NCBI GenBank assembly: GCA_963775015.1
Contig: CAVZHI010000003.1
Span: 62,001-126,000 of the forward strand
Source: JAEMQF01 sp963775015
Lineage (GTDB): Bacteria; Pseudomonadota; Gammaproteobacteria; Burkholderiales; Burkholderiaceae_C
DNA: 64,000 bases
Direction: 5' to 3'
Made by a program: the position numbers and the translations under genes. The notes under the pieces were generated by a model that saw only the letters and a list, made by a program, of their open reading frames with translations, was not told the origin of the DNA and did not search any database. Of this stretch, positions 34,377-43,213 are shown piece by piece. Positions within the stretch are counted from its first letter, which is position 1, and each line of letters begins with the position of its first letter.

Positions 34377-37268
34377 TCAAGCCACCCGGCGCGTTTCGCC
34401 GGCGCCAACAAGGTTGTGGGTGCAGCGGCCACAAATCGTGGGATGCGAGGGGTCTCGACCGACGTCGTCGCGATAGTGCCAACAGCGGTCACACTTGGTC
34501 GCGACGGACGGGGTGACGCGGACTGCGAGTTCGGCTCCTGGCGCGAGCGCCGCGCCGGAGGTGATCGTGACGAACTTCAAGTCGTCACCGAGCGACTCGA
34601 GCAGTTCTCGGTCCGCGGCGTTGACCTCGAGCGTCAGTTCAGCTTGCAGCGACGAGCCGAGTTTTCCTGTCGTTCGAACCGCTTCGATCTCCTTGTTCGC
34701 GACGTCGCGAATTTCGCGGATGCGTTGCCACTTCGCGAGCAGCGCCGCGTCGGGCTCGGGCAAGAGCCAAAAAGTCTCGCTGAAGATCGAAGGCGACCCT
34801 TGCGGCTGGAAAATCCGCCACGCCTCTTCGGCGGTGAAGCTGAGAAACGGCGCCATCCAGCGCAGCATCGCCTGCGTGATGTGCCAGAGCACCGTCTGCG
34901 CCGAGCGTCGCGCGAGCGATTTCGGCGCTGTCGTGTAGAGGCGGTCTTTCAGGATGTCGAGATAGAACGCGCCGAGGTCTTCCGAGCAGTAGAGCTGCAG
35001 CTTGGCGACGACCGGGTGGAATTCGTAGACGCCGTAGTGGCCGCCGCTGAAGACGCCGCTCGTGGAGTCGAGTGTGCCGACGATCTCGGCCTGCAGCTGC
35101 GCCGCGCGCGCGAGCGCGTAGCGTCGATCTCGAGCAGTCTGCTCGATCTGCACCGCGTCTTGCGCGGCGTCGAAGTCGCTCGTGTTCGCGAGCAGGAAGC
35201 GCAGAGTATTGCGGATGCGCCGGTACGAGTCGACGACGCGCGCGAGGATCTTGTCGTCGCCGGCGATGTCGCCCGAGTAGTCGCTCGCAGCGACCCAGAG
35301 GCGGATGATTTCGGCACCGAGCTTTTGCGTCACGACCTGCGGATCGATGCCGTTGCCCAGGCTCTTGCTCATCTTGCGACCCTGCGCGTCGACGGTGAAG
35401 CCATGCGTCAGCAGGCCGCGGTAAGGCGCGCGGTCTTCGAGCGCGCAGGCGATGAGCAGCGAAGAGTGGAACCAGCCGCGGTGCTGGTCGTGGCCTTCGA
35501 GGTAGAGGTCGGCTTCGGGGCCTTGCTCGTGGTAACCCGGGTGACCCGGCGCGCCGCGGTGCGTGCCGCGCAGCACGTGGAAGAACGTCGAGCCCGAGTC
35601 GAACCAGACTTCGAGGATGTCGCTGCTCTTCGTGTACATCGCAGCGTCTTCGGCTCCGAGGATTTGTTCGGGGCTTGCGCGGCTCCACGCTTCGACTCCG
35701 CCGGCCTCGATCAGCGCCGCCGCCTGGTCGAGGATTTCCATCGTGCGCGGGTGCAACTCGCCGCTGTCCTTGTGCAGGAAGAACGGCAGCGGCACGCCCC
35801 AGCTGCGTTGCCGGCTGATGCACCAGTCGGGGCGGTTCGCGATCATGTCGCGCAGCCGTGCGCGGCCGTTCTCGGGGTAGAAGCCGGTTGCATCGATCGC
35901 GTCCAGTGCCAGCTGGCGCAGCGTCTTGCCCGCCTTGTCCTTCGTGAACACGCCCGCGCCTTCGTCCATGCGGATGAACCACTGCGCCGCGGCGCGGTAG
36001 ATCACCGGCGACTTGTGGCGCCAGCAATGCGGGTAGCTGTGGCTGATTGTCTGCGTGGCGAAGAGCCGGCCGGCGCTCTTCAACGCGGCGATGATCTTCG
36101 GCACCGCTTTCCAGATGTTGACGCCGCCGAAGAGCGCGAAGTCGGCAGCGTACGAACCGTGGCCTTGCACTGGATTCAAGATGTCATCGAGCTTCAAGCC
36201 ATGCGCGACGCACGAGTTGAAGTCTTCGACGCCGTACGCCGGCGACGAATGAACGATGCCCGTGCCGTCGTCAGCCGTCGCGTAGTCGGCCAGGTACACC
36301 GGGCTCAGGCGCGCGTAGCCCGGGTCGGCGTCGAACAGCGGGTGCTGGAAGTTCAGGCCGCCGAGCTTCTCGCCGAGCGTCGTGGCGATCACTTTGCCGG
36401 TGAGGCCATAGCGCGTCAGGCAAGTGTCGACCAGGCTCGCCGCGAGCACGAGCAGGCCAAGATCGGTGTCGACAAGCGCATATTCAAGCGCGGGGTTCAG
36501 GTTCAGCGCCTGGTTCGCGGGGATCGTCCACGCCGTCGTTGTCCAGATCACGATGAACGCGTCTTTGGCGAGTGTGGGCACGCCGAACGCTGCGGCGAGT
36601 TTCTTCGGCTCGGCGCAGCGGAACGCCACGTCGACGGTGTCGCTCTTCTTGTCGGCGTATTCGATTTCGAACTCGGCGAGCGACGAGCCGCAATCGAAAC
36701 ACCAGTACACCGGCTTCAGGCCGCGGTAGACGAAGCCACGCTCGATGACGCGCTTGAAGGCGCGGATCTCGCCCGCTTCGTTGGCAAAGTCCATCGTGCG
36801 GTACGGGCGCTCCCAGTCGCCGAGCACACCCAGGCGTTTGAAGTCGGCCATCTGCTGGCCGATCTGCTCGGTCGCGAAGGCGCGGCTCTTCGCCTGCATG
36901 TCGTCGCGGGAGAGATTGCGGCCGTGGAGTTTTTCGATCGCGTTTTCGATCGGCAAGCCGTGGCAGTCCCAGCCCGGAACGTACTGCGCGTCGTAGCCGG
37001 CGAGCTGGCGCGCCTTGACGATCATGTCCTTCAGCACCTTGTTCACGGCGTGGCCCATGTGGATCTGGCCGTTCGCGTAAGGCGGCCCGTCGTGCAGGAC
37101 GAACAGCGGCGCGCCGTGGCGCGCTTCGCGCAACCGTTGGTACGTGCCCTGTTCGTCCCACGCCTTGGCCCAGAGTGGCTCGCGCTTGGGCAGGTCGCCG
37201 CGCATCGGGAACGGCGTGTCGGGCAGGTTCAACGTCGCGCGGTAATCGGTGGCAGGCTGGTCGGCCAT
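34377..37268 (-). CDS. ileS: Isoleucyl-tRNA synthetase
   Basis: The 963-residue class I synthetase charges tRNA-Ile. The HIGH motif appears as GQIHMGHAVNKVLKD near residue 70, KMSKS as GRKMSKSLGNGIDP, the CP1 editing domain contains WTTTAWTIPANQALNL, and the C-terminal zinc finger is CDRCWHYRDDVG with ICGRC. It is complete and of normal length. The ATG at 37268 (MADQPATDYR) is preferred; the longer open frame runs through REP pair D. It lies between ribF and lspA. Confidence 0.97.
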   Translation of the reverse strand: MADQPATDYRATLNLPDTPFPMRGDLPKREPLWAKAWDEQGTYQRLREARHGAPLFVLHDGPPYANGQIHMGHAVNKVLKDMIVKARQLAGYDAQYVPGWDCHGLPIENAIEKLHGRNLSRDDMQAKSRAFATEQIGQQMADFKRLGVLGDWERPYRTMDFANEAGEIRAFKRVIERGFVYRGLKPVYWCFDCGSSLAEFEIEYADKKSDTVDVAFRCAEPKKLAAAFGVPTLAKDAFIVIWTTTAWTIPANQALNLNPALEYALVDTDLGLLVLAASLVDTCLTRYGLTGKVIATTLGEKLGGLNFQHPLFDADPGYARLSPVYLADYATADDGTGIVHSSPAYGVEDFNSCVAHGLKLDDILNPVQGHGSYAADFALFGGVNIWKAVPKIIAALKSAGRLFATQTISHSYPHCWRHKSPVIYRAAAQWFIRMDEGAGVFTKDKAGKTLRQLALDAIDATGFYPENGRARLRDMIANRPDWCISRQRSWGVPLPFFLHKDSGELHPRTMEILDQAAALIEAGGVEAWSRASPEQILGAEDAAMYTKSSDILEVWFDSGSTFFHVLRGTHRGAPGHPGYHEQGPEADLYLEGHDQHRGWFHSSLLIACALEDRAPYRGLLTHGFTVDAQGRKMSKSLGNGIDPQVVTQKLGAEIIRLWVAASDYSGDIAGDDKILARVVDSYRRIRNTLRFLLANTSDFDAAQDAVQIEQTARDRRYALARAAQLQAEIVGTLDSTSGVFSGGHYGVYEFHPVVAKLQLYCSEDLGAFYLDILKDRLYTTAPKSLARRSAQTVLWHITQAMLRWMAPFLSFTAEEAWRIFQPQGSPSIFSETFWLLPEPDAALLAKWQRIREIRDVANKEIEAVRTTGKLGSSLQAELTLEVNAADRELLESLGDDLKFVTITSGAALAPGAELAVRVTPSVATKCDRCWHYRDDVGRDPSHPTICGRCTHNLVGAGETRRVA

Positions 37269-37287
37269 GGCGGTCCTTGGGTCAGAA

Positions 37288-37368
37288 GTCATCCCGGCGC
37301 AAGCCGGGATCCACGAGTGGGCAGGTGCGACATGCGAGGGGGTGGATCCCGGCGTTCGCCGGGATGAC
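37288..37368. repeat. REP-type palindrome pair (locus D), variant loops
   Basis: Units at 37288-37314 and 37342-37368 are inverted copies, 27 nt apart, in the ribF-ileS gap. They differ from the other loci in the hairpin loop: CCCGGCGCAAGCCGGG and CCCGGCGTTCGCCGGG. The stems are intact, as expected if pairing is what is conserved. The pair sits inside an operon, so it may tune the ratio of ribF to ileS message. Confidence 0.88.
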
Positions 37369-37379
37369 ACCGCCGAGCG

Positions 37380-38414
37380 TCAAATTCGGTCGCGTGTCGT
37401 CTGCCGGCCGGTCTGGGCGTGCGCTGCGATGTGCGTCGCAAGAAATGCGCGTGCGGCGTCAGCGTCTTTGCGGATCGCTGCCGTCAACGCAGCGAGCCCG
37501 TCGTAGCGGGCTTCGTCGCGAAGTTTGTGCAGCAGTTCCACGCGCACGAGTTTAGCGTAGCCCCCCTCCAGGCCGAGCTGCGCCGGCCAGTCGAGGCAAT
37601 AGACCTCGAGCACGACGCGCCCGGAATCATCCACCGTCGGGCGCTGGCCGAGGCTCGCGACGCCGGGAAGCGGCTCATCCGTCAAGCCAAACGTGCGCAC
37701 CGCGAAGATGCCGAGCGCCGCGGGCTTGGGGTGCGAGAAGCGCAGGTTCAAGGTGCGAAACCCGTCGCCGCGCCCCGGCGCGGACTCGCCGAGTTCGCGC
37801 CCGAGCTTGCGCCCGTGCACGACATGGCCGCTCACGCTGTACGGCCGGCCCAGCAGCGCCGCCGCCTGCGCCATGTCACCCGCGGCGAGCGCGGCGCGAA
37901 CGTTCGAACTCGAGACGCGTGCGCCGTGGACTTCGAAGCTGTTCATGCGTGCGACTTCAAAGCCGCACGCCGCGCCTGCGGCATCGAGCATCGCGTAGTC
38001 GCCGGCGCGTTTCGCGCCGAAGCGGAAGTCGTCTCCCACCAGCACGAGCTTCGCTCCCAGGCCGCGCAGCAGAACGTCGTCGACGAAGGTTTGCGGCGAC
38101 TGCGCAGCGAAGCGCGCGTCAAAGCGCATCACGATCGCCTGATCGACGCCGCAGCGCTCGAGTTCGCTCAGCTTGTCGCGAAGCGTCGCGATTCGCGCCG
38201 GCGCGAGTTGTGGCTTGCCCGCCAGGGTCGCAAAAAAATCGCGCGGGTGCGGCTCGAAGGTGAGCACGCAGGACGCGAGCTGGCGGTGTTTCGCTTCGGA
38301 ACGCAGCAGCGCGAGCATCGCCTGGTGGCCGCGGTGTACGCCGTCGAAGTTGCCGATCGTGAGGGCGGAGGACCGGGCGATGTCACGGTGATGAAACCCT
38401 CGGAAAACTCGCAT
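37380..38414 (-). CDS. ribF: Bifunctional riboflavin kinase / FAD synthetase
   Basis: The 344-residue protein makes FMN and then FAD from riboflavin. The N-terminal FAD-synthetase domain has the nucleotidyltransferase motif LTIGNFDGVHRGHQ near residue 18 and GDDFRFGAKRAGD. The C-terminal flavokinase domain has YSVSGHVVHGRKLGRELG, LGQRPTVDDSG and LEVYCLDWPAQLGL. The start ATG at 38414 lies inside the end of the pseudouridine-synthase gene (32-nt overlap). It is upstream of ileS in the same direction. Confidence 0.95.
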   Translation of the reverse strand: MRVFRGFHHRDIARSSALTIGNFDGVHRGHQAMLALLRSEAKHRQLASCVLTFEPHPRDFFATLAGKPQLAPARIATLRDKLSELERCGVDQAIVMRFDARFAAQSPQTFVDDVLLRGLGAKLVLVGDDFRFGAKRAGDYAMLDAAGAACGFEVARMNSFEVHGARVSSSNVRAALAAGDMAQAAALLGRPYSVSGHVVHGRKLGRELGESAPGRGDGFRTLNLRFSHPKPAALGIFAVRTFGLTDEPLPGVASLGQRPTVDDSGRVVLEVYCLDWPAQLGLEGGYAKLVRVELLHKLRDEARYDGLAALTAAIRKDADAARAFLATHIAAHAQTGRQTTRDRI

Positions 38415-39135
38415 GCGTTGGATTATCGGCGCCGAGCAGCACCTGCGGCCCGTCGAGCCAGCGCCACGTGCCGCTTGGCAAGTCGTCGGGCAGCGTGAAC
38501 GCGCCGAAACGGCTGCGGTGCAGCGCCTGCACGTGATTCCCCACCGCGGCGACCATGCGCTTCACCTGGTGGTACTTGCCTTCGAGCAAGGTCAGGCGCA
38601 ACTGCACCGCGCCCGTCACTTCGCACGCCGCAGCGCGCACCAGCGCCGTTTCGCCCTGCAGCATCACGCCGTCCAGCAGCTGCTGCGCCTGCGCGGCGTC
38701 GACGGCGTTCGCGCATGTGACCTCGTAGACCTTGGCCACATGGCGCTTCGGCGACGTGAGGCGGTGGATCAGCGCGCCGTCGTCGGTAAAGAGCAGCAGG
38801 CCGGTCGTGTCTTCATCGAGGCGCCCGACCGCCTGCACGTCGCGCCGGCGCAGCGGCGTGGGCAGCAGGCTGTAGACGCTCGGGTGATGGCGCGGCTTTT
38901 GCGAACACTCGTAGCCGGCAGGCTTGTGCAGCACGATCAAGGCGTGTTCGCGATACGGCCAGCGCAGCCCGCGCACGCTGAAGTCCAGGCCGGCCGTCTC
39001 GAAGACTTCGTCCGCGTCTTCGCAGGTTCGGCCGTGCACGTGCACGAGCCCGGCGACGATCAGCGCCGCGCATTCGCGCCGCGTCCCGAAGCCCTGCGAG
39101 AAGAGGATCTGCGCCAGGCTCGCGGACGGCGTCAA
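38383..39135 (-). CDS. rsuA: RsuA-family 16S rRNA pseudouridine synthase
   Basis: The 250-residue protein has an S4-like N-terminal RNA-binding region (LAQILFSQGFGTRRECAALI) and the catalytic motif GRLDEDTTGLLLFTDDG with the essential Asp, then LLEGKYHQVKRMVAAVGNHV, typical of the RsuA/RluB/E/F family. The TTGL form and small size fit RsuA, which modifies U516 of 16S rRNA, but RluE-like specificity cannot be excluded. Its ATG overlaps the stop of the upstream lipoprotein gene by 4 nt, and its end overlaps the ribF start. Confidence 0.85.
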   Translation of the reverse strand: MTPSASLAQILFSQGFGTRRECAALIVAGLVHVHGRTCEDADEVFETAGLDFSVRGLRWPYREHALIVLHKPAGYECSQKPRHHPSVYSLLPTPLRRRDVQAVGRLDEDTTGLLLFTDDGALIHRLTSPKRHVAKVYEVTCANAVDAAQAQQLLDGVMLQGETALVRAAACEVTGAVQLRLTLLEGKYHQVKRMVAAVGNHVQALHRSRFGAFTLPDDLPSGTWRWLDGPQVLLGADNPTHASFPRVSSP

Positions 39136-40520
39136 TCGTGCAGCTCCAGCAGCACGACATGGTTTTCTGCGACAGGCCAGGTGCGCCCGACGATGCGTTC
39201 GCCGTTAAATTCACCGCTCACGGCGCGAGCCGGAGCCGCATCGGCGCGCACGCGCGTCGCCGCCAGGCCGGCGACGCCAGGCGCGATGTCGGTGGGCGGG
39301 CTCTTGCCGTCCAAGCGCGATGCTGAATCGCGCGGCAACCCGAAGTAGCCGCGCGGGCGGATCAGCGTCACGATGGCGCCAGCGTCGCGGTCCGCGGGAG
39401 CGACTCGTTGCACGCGCAGGTGAACGAGGTTCGACGAGCGCACGAACGGTGAGCGGTAGATGTGCGTCGTCGCGAAGTCGGGCGCGCTGATCTGGAACTC
39501 GAGCGCGGTCTGGTTCGTCGTCTTGAGCGGTCCCCACTGCCCGTCGGCACCGACGCTCTGGCGCAGCAGCGGCGCTCCCAGGCGCGCGCCAGTGCTTGCG
39601 TCAACGGCGTAGACCTCGACCAACGCGCCGGCCAGGCCGATGTTGTTGACGAAGTTGCCGGTTCCGGGGCGGTTCTCGATGCCCATTCCGCTCACCTTGC
39701 CCGACAGCCTGACTTGCGGCTCGCTGCGAATCGGCAGCGCGCTCGACTCGCGCCCGGTGATGAAACGCAGCGCCGCGGCGAACGCTTTTGCGCTGTACGA
39801 CGTCTCGCGGTGGTCGATCCCGGCAATGACGACGTTCTCCGCGCTCTTCAGTTCGGGGCCGTCGAAGCTGACGTTCGTCGGCGTGCCTTTCTGGCCGATC
39901 CACACGCCGTCGGGCTGGGCGAACTTGTCGTTGTTGTCGGAGCGGATCGTCAGCCACTTCACTCCCGGCGTGACCTCGACGCCCGCGCCGCCCTGATTGT
40001 TCAGCGCGCGCAGGAAAGCGCCGCTGCCGTTGAACTCGCTCTCGGGGAGAAACGCCGCGTGCGCCCACACGCCGTGGTTCGGCGTGCCGCCGAGGATCGC
40101 GTGCGACACCTTCGCCGCGCCGCCGCCGTTGGCGATGTAGTTGCGGATCGCGTTGCCGCCGCGCGAATTGCCGATCAGCACGACACGCGACTGCCTCGTG
40201 CGGCGCAGCACCGCGTCGACCTCGCTGCTCAGGAACTGCATGTGCTCGGCGCTCGACGTGCGGCCGTCTTGCGCCTTGCCGTCGGCGTCGCGCGCGAGCG
40301 GGTAGGGCAGGTCGATCGCGTGCAGGCGTTCCGCGGGCCAGCCGTTCGATTCGAAGCGCCAGAGCGTCGTGTGCCAGAGCGCCGCGGTGTCGCCGTTGCC
40401 GTGCACGAAGACGATCGGTGGCCGGGGGGCGCTGCTTGGGCTGGCGGCGCAACTGGCGAGCAGCAGCGCGACAGTGACCGCGAGGAAAACGCGGCGTGCG
40501 AGTTGATGATGAAGCGACAT
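39132..40520 (-). CDS. Lipase-like alpha/beta hydrolase, lipoprotein
   Basis: The 462-residue protein has a lipoprotein signal (VFLAVTVALLLASCAAS, Cys near residue 24). The hydrolase domain opens with PPIVFVHGNGDTAALWH and has the nucleophile elbow VVLIGNSRGGNAIRNYI, with a His candidate in IAGIDHRETSYS. From about residue 270 onward there is a beta-rich region of about 190 residues with no catalytic motif, possibly for substrate or surface binding. It likely acts on esters at the outer membrane or periplasm. It overlaps the pseudouridine-synthase start by 4 nt. Confidence 0.8.
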   Translation of the reverse strand: MSLHHQLARRVFLAVTVALLLASCAASPSSAPRPPIVFVHGNGDTAALWHTTLWRFESNGWPAERLHAIDLPYPLARDADGKAQDGRTSSAEHMQFLSSEVDAVLRRTRQSRVVLIGNSRGGNAIRNYIANGGGAAKVSHAILGGTPNHGVWAHAAFLPESEFNGSGAFLRALNNQGGAGVEVTPGVKWLTIRSDNNDKFAQPDGVWIGQKGTPTNVSFDGPELKSAENVVIAGIDHRETSYSAKAFAAALRFITGRESSALPIRSEPQVRLSGKVSGMGIENRPGTGNFVNNIGLAGALVEVYAVDASTGARLGAPLLRQSVGADGQWGPLKTTNQTALEFQISAPDFATTHIYRSPFVRSSNLVHLRVQRVAPADRDAGAIVTLIRPRGYFGLPRDSASRLDGKSPPTDIAPGVAGLAATRVRADAAPARAVSGEFNGERIVGRTWPVAENHVVLLELHD

Positions 40521-40531
40521 GACGCGGGCTC

Positions 40532-41545
40532 TCAGGACGGGGGTGGGCGCAGTGTGGCCAGATCGCGCGCCGCAGGCAATCGGGGCAGACCTGGGGCGTC
40601 GAGCAGGGTCGCGGCGCGCACCGCGCGCAGCACGGCGAGCGCGGTCACTTCGGCGGCCAAAGCGCCGAGCAGTGTCAGGCTCGGCGTGACACGGCTCGTT
40701 CCGGTGGCCAAGGCGAACAGCGTGTCGCCGTCGGCTTGTGTGTGCACCGGGTTGATGCTTCGTGCCAACCCGTCGTGCGCCATTTGCGCGAGTTTGTTCG
40801 CGCCCGCCTTGTCCAGGCGTGCGTCGGTCGCGATGACGCCAATCGTCGTCGCCTGGCCAGGCTGCAGCGCCGCGGGAAATTCGCCGCGCCGAAACGCCGC
40901 CATGGTGTCGAACAGGCGCGTTCCGTCGGCGTTGCGCGCGCCGGCGATCAGCTCGCCGGTGGCGGGGTCGATCACGTCGCCGACTGCATTCACGACGATC
41001 AGCGCGCCGATGGTGAATCCACCGACCTGGATCGATGCGCTGCCGATGCCACCGCGCATCGCGCGATCAAAGCCGAACAACTTGCCGATCGTCGCTCCCG
41101 CGCCGGCGCCGACGTTGCCCTCGAGGGGAGGCGCTGTCGACGCCGCCTGGCACGCCGCGTAGCCGGCGTTCGCGTCCGGGCGAATCCGCGGGTCGCCCAC
41201 ATTCAGGTCGAACAGGATCGCCGCAGGCACGATCGGCACACGCACCTGGCTCGCGCCGGAGCCCTGGCCGACCTGAATTCCGATGCCTTGCTCTTCGAGC
41301 CAGCGCATCACGCCGCCCGCGGCGTCCAGGCCGTACGCGCTGCCGCCGGCGAGCAGGATCGCGTGCACATGCGGCACGGCGTTCAGCGGCGAGAGCAATT
41401 CGGTCTCGCGCGTTCCCGGCGCGGCGCCGCGAACGTCGACGCCGCCGACCGAGCCCTGCGGAGCGAGAACGACGCTGCAACCGGTGGGGCGGCGCGAATC
41501 GGTGAAGTGGCCGACGCGCAAGCCGGGAACGGCCGTGATCGACAT
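40532..41545 (-). CDS. P1 family (DmpA/NylC-like, S58) peptidase
   Basis: The 337-residue protein begins SITAVPGLRVGHFTD and contains GGVDVRGAAPGTRETELL, HAILLAGGSAYGLDAAGGVM and NVGAGAGATIGK, all typical of the DmpA/NylC N-terminal nucleophile family. The probable self-cleavage site and nucleophile is Thr in GQATTIGVIATDA near residue 240. Family members are aminopeptidases or amide-oligomer hydrolases. There is no clear signal peptide. The gene lies 15 nt downstream of the thioredoxin-like gene on the same strand. Confidence 0.88.
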   Translation of the reverse strand: MSITAVPGLRVGHFTDSRRPTGCSVVLAPQGSVGGVDVRGAAPGTRETELLSPLNAVPHVHAILLAGGSAYGLDAAGGVMRWLEEQGIGIQVGQGSGASQVRVPIVPAAILFDLNVGDPRIRPDANAGYAACQAASTAPPLEGNVGAGAGATIGKLFGFDRAMRGGIGSASIQVGGFTIGALIVVNAVGDVIDPATGELIAGARNADGTRLFDTMAAFRRGEFPAALQPGQATTIGVIATDARLDKAGANKLAQMAHDGLARSINPVHTQADGDTLFALATGTSRVTPSLTLLGALAAEVTALAVLRAVRAATLLDAPGLPRLPAARDLATLRPPPS

Positions 41546-41560
41546 GAGGTGTGCCGAGCG

Positions 41561-42043
41561 CTACTTGCTCGGTGCCGCGGCGAGCGAGTCGAGAACCGCG
41601 ATCACTTGCGAGTCGCCCATTCGGCGCGCGCTCGCGAGTTCGCCGGCCAGTGTGGCGCGGATCAGGCTGCCGTCTGGCGCAAGCACGGCCACCGCGGGGA
41701 TGCCCTTCTTCGTCGTGTCGCCAAGCTCGCGCGCGAGGTCGAGGTTCTTGTTGAAGTTGCCGACGTCGACCTTGCTGACCACGTAGCGCTGTGCCACATG
41801 GTCTGCCACCGGCCCCTGCGCCATCTGCTTCGCCAGCGCCTGGCAGTCGGCGCACCAGTTCGCGCCGAAGACGACGAGGACACGCTTGCCCTGCGATTTC
41901 GCTTGCTGTACCGCGGCGGCCAAGCCAGCGCGCGCATCGGCTTGTTCGTCGTACGGCTTGGGCTGCGGCGCACACGCCGCGGCCAATGCGATCGCGGCGA
42001 TCAGGCTGGCGGCGGCGGTCCGCCGCGCAAAGCGGGGCATCAT
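41561..42043 (-). CDS. Thioredoxin-fold lipoprotein
   Basis: The 160-residue protein from the ATG at 42043 (MMPRFARR) has a lipoprotein-type signal (SLIAAIALAAACAPQ). The thioredoxin fold has the redox motif GANWCADCQALAKQM and the cis-Pro segment GIPAVAVLAPDG. It is probably a membrane-anchored periplasmic thiol-disulphide protein. It sits between the acyl-CoA dehydrogenase pair and the P1 peptidase; no functional link to either is evident. Confidence 0.85.
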   Translation of the reverse strand: MMPRFARRTAAASLIAAIALAAACAPQPKPYDEQADARAGLAAAVQQAKSQGKRVLVVFGANWCADCQALAKQMAQGPVADHVAQRYVVSKVDVGNFNKNLDLARELGDTTKKGIPAVAVLAPDGSLIRATLAGELASARRMGDSQVIAVLDSLAAAPSK

Positions 42044-42077
42044 GCTCGGCGGTTCAGGTTCTGCGCGGTGCTTGCGC

Positions 42078-43211
42078 TCAGGCAAACACGCCCGCGGTGT
42101 CAAGCATTCGCGAGCTCACTTCCCCGAGTTGATGCAGCGTATCGCCGAACGTCATTTCCATGACGCTGAGGCGCTTGAAGTAATGGCTCGCGATGTACTC
42201 GTCGGTGACGCCGATTCCGCCGTGCATCTGGATGCACTGCTGGCCGACAAAACGCATCGATTGCCCGAGCTGCAACTTGGCCTGCGCGAGCGCGCGCCGC
42301 CGCGCCGCGGCGGGTTCGCCCATCTTCAGGCTCGCGAAATAGCTCATCGAGCGCGCCAGCTCCAACTGCATCTTCACGTCGGCGACGCGATGCCGCAGCG
42401 CCTGGAAGCTCGCGATCGGCACGCCGAATTGCTTGCGCGTGTTCATGTATTCGACCGTGATTCCGAGCAGTTTTTCCATCGCGCCGACGCCTTCGGCGCA
42501 GAGCGCGGCGATTCCCGCGTCGACGGCGTGTTCGAGCAACGCCAAGCCGTCGCTGCACAGCAGGACCGCCGGAGCCGACTTCAAATCGAGTTGCGCGGCG
42601 CGCGCGCCGTCTTGCGTCGGGAAGCCGCGCACGCTCGCGCCGGGCGCGTTCTTCTCGACGAGGAACAGGCCGATCCCGGTGTTGTCGCTGACGGCGCCGG
42701 AGGTTCGCGCCGGGACGATCCAGGCGTCGGCCTCGTCGCCCGCCGGGACGACGCTCTTCGCGCCGTCCAAGCTCCAGGCAGATCCCGCTTGCGCGGCGCG
42801 CGTCTCGACGTGATTCAAGCGGTAGCGCGCGGCGCGTTCCTGGTGCGCGAGAACAACGAGGGCGGAGCCCGCGGCGATCTTCGGCAACCACTTTCCCTGC
42901 ACCGCAGCGGGCGCGCCAGAGAGCAGCAGCGGAGCGAGCAGGGCGGCCTGCGCGTAAGGCGCGTTGACGAGGCCGCGGCCGAGTTCTTCGCACACGACCA
43001 TCGCCTCGACCGCGCCGAAACCCATGCCGCCGTGCTCCGCGGGCACCGCCAAGCCGCTCAACCCGAGTTCGGCGAGCTCGGCGTAGACGGCGCGCGTGCC
43101 ACCGCCGGCCTTGGCGATGCCATGGCGGCGCTCGAAGGAGAAGCCCTTCTCGACCCAGCGCGCGACGGCGTCGCGCAGCGAGTTCTGCTCGTCGGTGAAA
43201 TCGAAATCCAT
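42078..43211 (-). CDS. Acyl-CoA dehydrogenase, PimD-like small subunit
   Basis: The 377-residue flavoprotein has the three-domain acyl-CoA dehydrogenase layout: MDFDFTDEQNSLRDAVARWV at the N-terminus, LGLSGLAVPAEHGGMGFG, and the C-terminal helices with NTRKQFGVPIASFQALRHRV and QQCIQMHGGIGVTDEYI. It resembles the small subunit of pimeloyl-CoA dehydrogenase and of heteromeric steroid-type enzymes. The large-subunit-like gene ends 2 nt upstream, so the products probably form a heteromer that oxidises a dicarboxylyl- or ring-containing acyl-CoA. Confidence 0.88.
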   Translation of the reverse strand: MDFDFTDEQNSLRDAVARWVEKGFSFERRHGIAKAGGGTRAVYAELAELGLSGLAVPAEHGGMGFGAVEAMVVCEELGRGLVNAPYAQAALLAPLLLSGAPAAVQGKWLPKIAAGSALVVLAHQERAARYRLNHVETRAAQAGSAWSLDGAKSVVPAGDEADAWIVPARTSGAVSDNTGIGLFLVEKNAPGASVRGFPTQDGARAAQLDLKSAPAVLLCSDGLALLEHAVDAGIAALCAEGVGAMEKLLGITVEYMNTRKQFGVPIASFQALRHRVADVKMQLELARSMSYFASLKMGEPAAARRRALAQAKLQLGQSMRFVGQQCIQMHGGIGVTDEYIASHYFKRLSVMEMTFGDTLHQLGEVSSRMLDTAGVFA

Positions 43212-43213
43212 GT

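Noticed and set aside
34416..37367. A 983-codon plus-strand reading frame opposite ileS
   Set aside because: It is the antisense of the complete, motif-rich ileS gene and has the Arg/Ala/Glu-rich composition typical of GC-rich shadow frames.
38415..39140. FMN riboswitch upstream of ribF
   Set aside because: The ribF start overlaps the preceding gene, leaving no leader for a riboswitch.
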